DNA of 10,812 nt. Origin: Oscillospiraceae bacterium. GTDB taxonomy: Bacteria; Bacillota; Clostridia; Oscillospirales; Oscillospiraceae. Both the position numbers and the translations under genes were made by a program. The stretch covers positions 1 to 10,812 of the forward strand of contig JAFZAM010000167.1 of the NCBI GenBank assembly GCA_017557265.1. The letters run 5' to 3'. Numbering within the stretch: the first letter of the stretch is position 1; every line of letters begins with the position of its first letter. Below are positions 7,001-10,812 of the stretch, one piece after another. A model generated the notes under the pieces. The model was given only the letters and a program-made list of their open reading frames with translations, was not told where the DNA came from and made no database searches.

Positions 7001-10000
7001 GAGTATGACGAAGAGTATCTGCCCGAACGTGATTCCATCGCTCCCGACAGCACGATAATAGGCGTCAATTACTCCCTGATCCGCAACTCCGCAGGAGGGA
7101 TCCTCCGCGTCTATGTCGATGACGTTAAGGCGTTCGAAAAAGAAATAAACGCCCAGTACGCAGCATATTATTATGCAAATCAGCAAAAGTGGCTTAATAC
7201 GACTACTTCCGCCAAGCTCAACAAAACCGCCGGATCCTTCGAAGGCGTAAGAGAGGGCTCGAACATCACGGTCGAATATCTGATGGCGCCGGAGTACTAT
7301 CAGAATAAAAACGGGAAAATCGACTGGAGCAGGGTCAGCACTGCTTCTGCGCTGACTTATACCGCTGTAGTGGACGGAATAGCTCCCGCTTTTAAGGACG
7401 TACGTGCTGAAACGGAAGAAGAAAGCGGCGCTGTAACAGCCGTCAATATCGAGGTCAAAGAGAACCGGTATGTCGCAGGGATACTCGTATGGAACGAGGA
7501 GGACTGGTTTGGCGGCAAAGATCCGATGCTCTATATCCCGGCTGATCCTGCGCAGAATGAGGGCGAAATCTTCTCGGCCCAGATAACTGCCAAAAATGTC
7601 GATTTCACAGTAGAAGGCAACAATCACCTCATGCTGCAGGTCTTCGACTACGCAGGCAACTATGCGACGTATAAGCTCAATCTTGAGACCGAGCCCCCGA
7701 CTGCTCCGACCGGACTCACCGTACTTCCTGCCAAGGCGGAGATCTTTGCCGGCGCAAGCATCCGGCTGACCGCGCACGTTCAGCCTTGGGGCATCGGCGA
7801 TGAGTGCAAGTGGATGTCTGATAATGAAAGAGTTGCCAAAGTCGACGAGAACGGCGTCGTTACCGGCGTTTCTGCGGGCAGCGCGACAATTACGGCTGTA
7901 TCCTTGCTTGACAGCGAGATAACCGACTTTGCGGTTATCACCGTTAAGGATCTTCCCGACGTCAATCTTAACGCTGCGCTCTGGGATGAAAACGGCAAAG
8001 TCAATATTATCGGGATCGATGTCGGAAGATTCGTTTCCGACGGCAGCTTTAATGTACTGAAGGAAGATATAGGGATTCCGATATCCGATATGACATGGAG
8101 CCTCGACGGGAGAACGGTATATGCTGCAGATCTTCCTAATCCCAATGCCATAGGGTCCACGCTGTATACCCTCGATCCGAGGTCTTTGGAGTTGACTCCA
8201 ATTGGCACTAATACCGGCTGGTCCTTTATGGGGTTGGCGCCGTCGGTTGCATTTGCTGCTGGAATAGGGTCAATGAGTTGTTCTCTTGCGACAATATGCA
8301 GCACATACTTCATCTGCCTGGACGCTTCATCCGGAGCGGCTATCGGAGGGTTCGACATGGCGGACTACTTTGATATTGCCGATTTCGTTGGTATTGCGTA
8401 TCTGGGCTCGAATATGCTTGATGAGTATGGATTGTACTGTGACTACTATATCGTCATCGACAGCAATTCCGATATATATCTCTTTAATTTCATGTACTCG
8501 GATGGAACGATTTATCAAGCGAGCTTCTATTTTGACTGCGAAAAAATAGGTTCTGTTCAGGCACCGATAGGGGATACATGGTTCTACAACTCCCTTTACT
8601 GGGCTGAGGATCCGAATACCGAGAAGGCTTTCCTCTTCTGGTCGCGTTATACAGAGGACAGCGATTATGTCGATATGTACATGATTCCTGTACTTGACTT
8701 TGGCTTTGATGAGGATAATTATCCGTTCATCTACGCCGAACTGGATGATCCGGCTCGTATCGGAGGATTTGACGAAAACGTATGGCCGGTAGCTGGCCTG
8801 ATCGAACTAAAACCGGCCAAAAGCGAGGGCATAGGTTCTGCCGGCGATGGAAATCTGGACGAAGAAAGCCTTAAGATACCGCATGAGAGGTTTACTCCTG
8901 CCTCATTTGTTGAGGACATTGCTGCTGATTTCGCTTCCAAAACCCCTGCAGGCTCGCTCAACTCCGTCAGCGTGACCTCCGCCGGAACGAGGAGCATCGA
9001 AGTCGTAACTCCTCCGCCGGCAGCCGACTACTATGTGGTCATAACGCCCGACCAGACCAACCATAACGGCCTTGTAACAGTCAATTACGAACCCTCGGAG
9101 GTCGAGCTGGTCGCATGTGAAAGCGCGATAGAAGCGTATAACGTCATCTCTGTTGATGAAGATGAGGGCGAGATCAAGATAGGCTACGCCACGCGCGACA
9201 TGGTCTATGAGGGATACACAGAAGTACTCGTCCTCGCGTTCAAGATGCTCGAGGAAGTCGAATCCGTCGTAAGCTACACGGTCGAGCAGGTCGACGACGA
9301 CTTCAAGGCCAAGGAGCCCGTCGAGGATATCATCGGATCGTACGAATACGGCGAGCCCGTGTGGACCATCGCCGACGACTACATGAGCGCCACGGCGACG
9401 TTCACCGCGACGGCTGATGACAGCATAGTCGTCGAGGTCGAGGCCGAAGTCAAGGTCGAGACGTTCCCCGCTCCGAGCCCCTTCCTCAGCAAGAAGGTAT
9501 ATACTTATACGGTCGTTTTCCGCGGCAATACCTATACCAAGGAAGTCGTCGTTATGACCGAGCCCTCCATTACCCCTCCGGGCGGCGACCCGACTCCCGG
9601 CTCCGACGAGCCTGACGAGCCCGACGACGATATCCCGTTCCCGTTCGAGGACGTTTATGAGACCGACTGGTACTACGACGCAGTGTACGAGATATACAAG
9701 GCCGGGTACATAAAGGGCACCTCCGAGACGACCTACGAGCCCAATGAGGACATCTCCCGCGCCCAGATCGTCACGATACTCTACCGTATCGACGGCGAGA
9801 ACAAGGTCGAGAGCGGCGAGCCGTTCACCGACGTCGACGTCGGCGCGTGGTACTTCGACTCCGTCTGCTGGGCCTATGCCAAGGGCATCGTCAAGGGCAC
9901 TTCCGATACGACCTTCGAGCCCGACGTCCCGGTCACCCGCGAGCAGTTCGCCGCGATAATCTACCGCTACGCGCAGTTCCGCGGCGACGCAGTCAGGCCG

Positions 10001-10189
10001 ACCGGCGTCACGCTCGACGGCTACACCGACGGCGGCAGCGTCTCCGACTGGGCGAAGGAAGCCATGACCTGGTGCGTCGCCAACAAGCTCATCCAGGGCA
10101 CCGGCGAGAACGCTCTCGATCCGCAGAGCAACGCCACCCGCGGTCAGGCGGCCGTCATCTTCAGCCGCATGATCAAGCTCTTTGAGTGA
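4019..10189 (+). CDS. Giant secreted S8 (subtilisin-family) protease, SLH-anchored, with dockerin and cohesin-like modules
   Basis: This 2056-residue cell-surface endopeptidase is probably a lactocepin/C5a-peptidase relative. A signal peptide (1-27) ends CPALA before DNED. Residues about 60-165 resemble an I9 propeptide. The S8 triad is complete: Asp204 in IIDTGID, His286 in HGSHVSG, Ser653 in SGTSMASP, with oxyanion Asn397 in SAGN. A PA domain (about 450-605) is inserted before the serine. A C5a-peptidase-type Fn3 domain (about 722-945) is interrupted by a dockerin (817-876). After a beta-rich stretch come a Big_2 Ig-like domain (1232-1311), a propeller-like region (about 1320-1597), a cohesin-like module (1665-1745), a beta module (1777-1849), a Pro/Asp-rich linker and three SLH domains (from 1876, 1936 and 2001). 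SLH domains bind pyruvylated wall polymers, so the enzyme should face outward. There is no LPXTG motif. The start has AAAGGAG eight bases upstream. The gene is monocistronic. Its middle is less GC-rich than its ends. Substrate specificity cannot be predicted. Confidence 0.95.
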   Translation: MKHSWKHILSLLLAAAMLFALVCPALADNEDAEAPSGQYTVTWEKIDAQPRGISAPTFELAEDAITYGPNDVVRVSIVLEQLPAIKAGFSKRNIGSNASVQSYRDSLRLVQDSVAQKISTDVLGGAKLDVVWNLTLAANLISANVPYGKIEAIKAVPGVKDVVIEMQYNPTESVNMSNASQMVGSQQVWSTGYTGAGSIVAIIDTGIDTQHELFDADAFDYSIGKVEGNVDLLTSDEVVSKWESLNISEYFENSNGVYLSTKIPFAVNYIDLDLDVTHANDDQGEHGSHVSGIAAGNRYVKRGEEFANALEEVYTQGQAPDAQLLVMKVFGKGGGAYDSDYMAAIEDAIILGADAVNLSLGSSVAGFVTSDENQKLMDDLADSLYNTDTVVAMSAGNSYEWPYYAAIPYLYSDGVNFDTVGSPGSFTNSLAVASVENDGVTTPYLTAYDEMVFYNESFGGYGNRPMQLLARDEAYAFVYIDSPGIYTDDDDNIIGNDFAEVAEEIPLQGKIVICNRGTSYFYMKANGAIAQGAVAAIIANNQPGTIGLALSDYEYTAPVVSISLDDAQMLKAKAEKTTINNIDVYTGEIEVSTEIYNEYYGEHNYTMSDFSSWGVPGDLSLKPEITAPGGNIWSVNGLVEGGHNSYENMSGTSMASPQIAGITALVAQYIRENDLQTTLTPRQLITSLLMSTAVPLKEKDSGNYYSVMKQGAGLVDAEAAVSSKTYITMNADATASYADGKVKVELGDDPARSGVYSFSFNINNLTDTALTYDVRGDFFTQDLFATAYGILQDTWTTPLDADIVWTADGEVIDAEGGVDLDFNGDEVYDDDDATALLEYVVKGIEPKSLDGADFDGDGKITTYDAYLALSYVGGASVTVPASGSVKIGVTVTLNDIDNYDDCGAYIEGYIFATGRATEEGVLGTEHSIPVIGYYGSWSEPTMHDVGSLLEYQYEEEDRLPYMYAALGEGAFTTEGYGVRYAGDPNAYALGGNPVEYDEEYLPERDSIAPDSTIIGVNYSLIRNSAGGILRVYVDDVKAFEKEINAQYAAYYYANQQKWLNTTTSAKLNKTAGSFEGVREGSNITVEYLMAPEYYQNKNGKIDWSRVSTASALTYTAVVDGIAPAFKDVRAETEEESGAVTAVNIEVKENRYVAGILVWNEEDWFGGKDPMLYIPADPAQNEGEIFSAQITAKNVDFTVEGNNHLMLQVFDYAGNYATYKLNLETEPPTAPTGLTVLPAKAEIFAGASIRLTAHVQPWGIGDECKWMSDNERVAKVDENGVVTGVSAGSATITAVSLLDSEITDFAVITVKDLPDVNLNAALWDENGKVNIIGIDVGRFVSDGSFNVLKEDIGIPISDMTWSLDGRTVYAADLPNPNAIGSTLYTLDPRSLELTPIGTNTGWSFMGLAPSVAFAAGIGSMSCSLATICSTYFICLDASSGAAIGGFDMADYFDIADFVGIAYLGSNMLDEYGLYCDYYIVIDSNSDIYLFNFMYSDGTIYQASFYFDCEKIGSVQAPIGDTWFYNSLYWAEDPNTEKAFLFWSRYTEDSDYVDMYMIPVLDFGFDEDNYPFIYAELDDPARIGGFDENVWPVAGLIELKPAKSEGIGSAGDGNLDEESLKIPHERFTPASFVEDIAADFASKTPAGSLNSVSVTSAGTRSIEVVTPPPAADYYVVITPDQTNHNGLVTVNYEPSEVELVACESAIEAYNVISVDEDEGEIKIGYATRDMVYEGYTEVLVLAFKMLEEVESVVSYTVEQVDDDFKAKEPVEDIIGSYEYGEPVWTIADDYMSATATFTATADDSIVVEVEAEVKVETFPAPSPFLSKKVYTYTVVFRGNTYTKEVVVMTEPSITPPGGDPTPGSDEPDEPDDDIPFPFEDVYETDWYYDAVYEIYKAGYIKGTSETTYEPNEDISRAQIVTILYRIDGENKVESGEPFTDVDVGAWYFDSVCWAYAKGIVKGTSDTTFEPDVPVTREQFAAIIYRYAQFRGDAVRPTGVTLDGYTDGGSVSDWAKEAMTWCVANKLIQGTGENALDPQSNATRGQAAVIFSRMIKLFE
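6467..6646 (+). other. Dockerin type I-like module inside the Fn3 domain
   Basis: Residues 817-876 of the protease contain two F-hand calcium loops. Loop 1 has ligands Asp821, Asn823, Asp825, Asp829 and Asp832, followed by the helix ATALLEYVV. Loop 2 has Asp853, Asp855, Asp857, Thr861 and Asp864, followed by AYLALSYV. Spacing and duplication fit dockerin type I. The flanks FTQDLFATAYGI before and VPASGSVKIGVTV after belong to the same Fn3-like beta sandwich, so the module is an insertion in a loop rather than a terminal tag. The recognition-site positions 10 and 11 are Asp-Asp in loop 1 and Thr-Tyr in loop 2. The binding partner is unknown. Confidence 0.8.
9011..9253 (+). other. Cohesin-like beta-sandwich module in the protease
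   Basis: Residues about 1665-1745 show the cohesin-like pattern. A strand with GLVTVNYEPSEVELV resembles the cohesin Y-D/E-P-x-x-L-E element. It is followed by GEIKIGYATRDMVYEG and a hydrophobic VLVLAFKM, as in the later cohesin strands. The module is about 80 residues, shorter than a classical cohesin of roughly 140, so it may be a degenerate or related Ig-like adhesin fold. The assignment rests on motif resemblance only. Confidence 0.45.
9644..10186 (+). other. Three tandem SLH (S-layer homology) domains
   Basis: Residues 1876-2056 hold three SLH units. The first begins FEDVYETDWYYDAV and contains YIKGTSETTYEPN and SRAQIVTILYRI. The second begins FTDVDVGAWYFDSV with IVKGTSDTTFEPD and TREQFAAIIYRY. 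The third begins YTDGGSVSDWAKEAM with LIQGTGENALDPQ and TRGQAAVIFSRM. Three units are the usual number for non-covalent attachment to secondary cell-wall polymers. The third is the most diverged. An acidic Pro/Asp-rich linker (about 1850-1875) precedes them and probably spans the wall. Confidence 0.93.
9713..9922 (+). repeat. Near-identical direct repeat in SLH1 and SLH2
   Basis: The 30 bases at 9713-9742 and 9893-9922 differ at only three positions. They encode KGTSETTYEP and KGTSDTTFEP and lie exactly 180 bases (60 codons) apart. This is within-gene similarity between two SLH units, probably from duplication or gene conversion. Confidence 0.75.
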
Positions 10190-10220
10190 GCGCTGAAGAC
10201 CAGCATAGCTGAATAAGCGA

Positions 10221-10261
10221 TTCCGGCGCGGCCGCAGATGCGGCCGCGCCGGAACTCTTTT
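10221..10261 (+). terminator. Intrinsic terminator of the protease gene
   Basis: A perfect 15-bp, very GC-rich stem, TTCCGGCGCGGCCGC (10221-10235) with its complement (10240-10254), is closed by the loop AGAT. It is followed by CTCTTTTA. It lies 31 bases after the protease stop. The T-run is short, but the stem is exceptionally stable. Confidence 0.85.
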
Positions 10262-10266
10262 ATCAC

Positions 10267-10305
10267 AAAAAAACGTCCCGCGGACGGATATCCGCGGGAC
10301 GTTTT
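10267..10305 (-). terminator. Intrinsic terminator of the minus-strand gene (possibly bidirectional)
   Basis: A 15-bp perfect stem occupies 10270-10284 and 10291-10305, with a 6-base loop. On the minus strand it is followed by a run of seven Ts (the A-run at 10267-10273), so it fits termination of the gene ending at 10314. On the plus strand it ends in TTTTATC and could back up the protease terminator. Confidence 0.85.
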
Positions 10306-10313
10306 ATCGTGCT

Positions 10314-10811
10314 TTATTCTTCCTCGTCGAAGAGCGCTATCGTCTCGAGCATCGCCGTAAGGCGCGGCCTGTGGTAGTCGTTGTCGGCGGTCGAACAGCT
10401 TATGACGAAGGCCGCGACGCCGCCGGAGCGCCCGCAGAGGACCGCCGTGACGAACTGCTCGGAGTTGTAGGCGATGACCGTGTCGCAGTCGAGGGCGGAG
10501 AGGCCTATCGTCCGGTTGGCGGAGAACTCGATCTCATCGAATTCGAGGTAGAGCTCCATGAAGTTCGGAGCGAGCTTCTGGACCGTCGCGCCGTCGATGA
10601 AGATGAGCTCCATGAACGTCAGCTGCTCGGCGGGCTCCTCGTCATCCTTTTCATTGCCCTTGTCGTGCTTCCCCTCGTCCTCCTCTGAGCGGGGGACGAA
10701 GCGGACGGAATTGCCCGAGTCGTCGAGCTCGTAGGTCTCCGCGTCGGAATAGATCGAGAAGCCGAGGCCGGCGGACTCGGCGAGCGTGCCGCTGACGAGC
10801 CCGGCCGGGAC
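10314..10811 (-). CDS. Unrecognised acidic protein, C-terminal 165 residues (partial)
   Basis: The minus-strand frame is open from the right edge to TAA at 10316-10314, giving 165 residues. The part upstream of the only in-window ATG (10613) reads as sensible protein (LVSGTLAESAGLGFSIYSD), so the true start is probably beyond the edge. Visible parts are a stretch around FSIYSDAETYELDDSGNSV, a low-complexity charged linker (SEEDEGKHDKGNEKDDEEP), then an alpha/beta-looking domain from LTFMELIFIDGATVQKL through ELYLEFDEIEFSANRTIGLS and FVTAVLCGRSGGVAAFVISC to a C-terminus ending FDEEE. No catalytic motif is evident and I do not recognise the family. The two hydrophobic strands are too short to be clear membrane helices. 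Third positions are GC-rich as in its neighbours, supporting a real gene. It converges on the protease gene. Confidence 0.75.
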   Translation of the reverse strand, partial: VPAGLVSGTLAESAGLGFSIYSDAETYELDDSGNSVRFVPRSEEDEGKHDKGNEKDDEEPAEQLTFMELIFIDGATVQKLAPNFMELYLEFDEIEFSANRTIGLSALDCDTVIAYNSEQFVTAVLCGRSGGVAAFVISCSTADNDYHRPRLTAMLETIALFDEEE

Positions 10812-10812
10812 G

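Noticed and set aside
9560..10189. Sortase-type (LPXTG) anchoring of the protease
   Set aside because: No LPXTG-like motif, hydrophobic helix or basic tail occurs at the C-terminus; three SLH domains are present instead.
10371..10688. Plus-strand frame of 105 codons opposite the right-hand gene
   Set aside because: The minus-strand frame here is open to the window edge with sensible protein and its own terminator. The plus-strand product is Gly/Val/Glu/Asp-rich and has no leader signals.
1..10812. CRISPR arrays, tRNA/rRNA genes, insertion sequences or attachment sites
   Set aside because: Reading through, I saw no regularly spaced repeats, no tRNA-like cloverleaf, no transposase motif and no terminal inverted repeats with target duplications.

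Overview
The window looks like chromosomal DNA of an anaerobic, fermentative Clostridia-type Firmicute. The best guess is a GC-rich Oscillospirales-like gut bacterium. This is inferred from the gene set (biotin-dependent Na+-pumping decarboxylase, indolepyruvate:ferredoxin oxidoreductase, SLH-anchored subtilase with dockerin and cohesin-like modules), strong AAGGAGG-type ribosome binding sites, high G/C at third codon positions and intrinsic terminators. No rRNA or other taxonomic marker is present, so the genus cannot be given.

Layout: (1) 3-1243, plus strand: the C-terminal end of a biotin/lipoyl-attachment protein, overlapping by ATGA the complete beta subunit of a sodium-ion-translocating decarboxylase (OadB/GcdB/MmdB family). 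(2) 1244-1364: a short gap with a good sigma-A-type promoter, an inverted repeat over its -35 element and a leader hairpin. (3) 1365-3709: iorA and iorB, overlapping by one base, ending in a strong terminator at 3727-3761. (4) 3762-4018: non-coding leader region with GC-rich hairpins and an AT-rich promoter holding a 12-bp perfect palindrome. (5) 4019-10189: one 2056-residue secreted subtilisin-family protease. Its order is signal peptide, I9-like propeptide, S8 catalytic domain with PA insert, lactocepin/C5a-peptidase-type Fn3 domain interrupted by a dockerin, a poorly defined beta-rich stretch, Big_2 Ig-like domain, propeller-like region, cohesin-like domain, a further beta module, acidic linker, three SLH domains. 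(6) 10221-10305: two back-to-back perfect 15-bp hairpins, serving as terminators for convergent genes. (7) 10314-10811, minus strand: the C-terminal part of an unrecognised acidic protein running off the right edge.

How the genes may work together (inference): the wall-bound protease would release peptides outside the cell. IorAB would oxidise the 2-oxo acids from aromatic amino acids to aryl-acetyl-CoA and reduced ferredoxin. The decarboxylase would turn the free energy of decarboxylation into a sodium gradient. Each unit appears to have its own promoter or terminator, so this is a neighbourhood with a common theme rather than one operon. The most interesting object is the giant protease, because a dockerin sits inside another domain and a cohesin-like module sits in the same chain.
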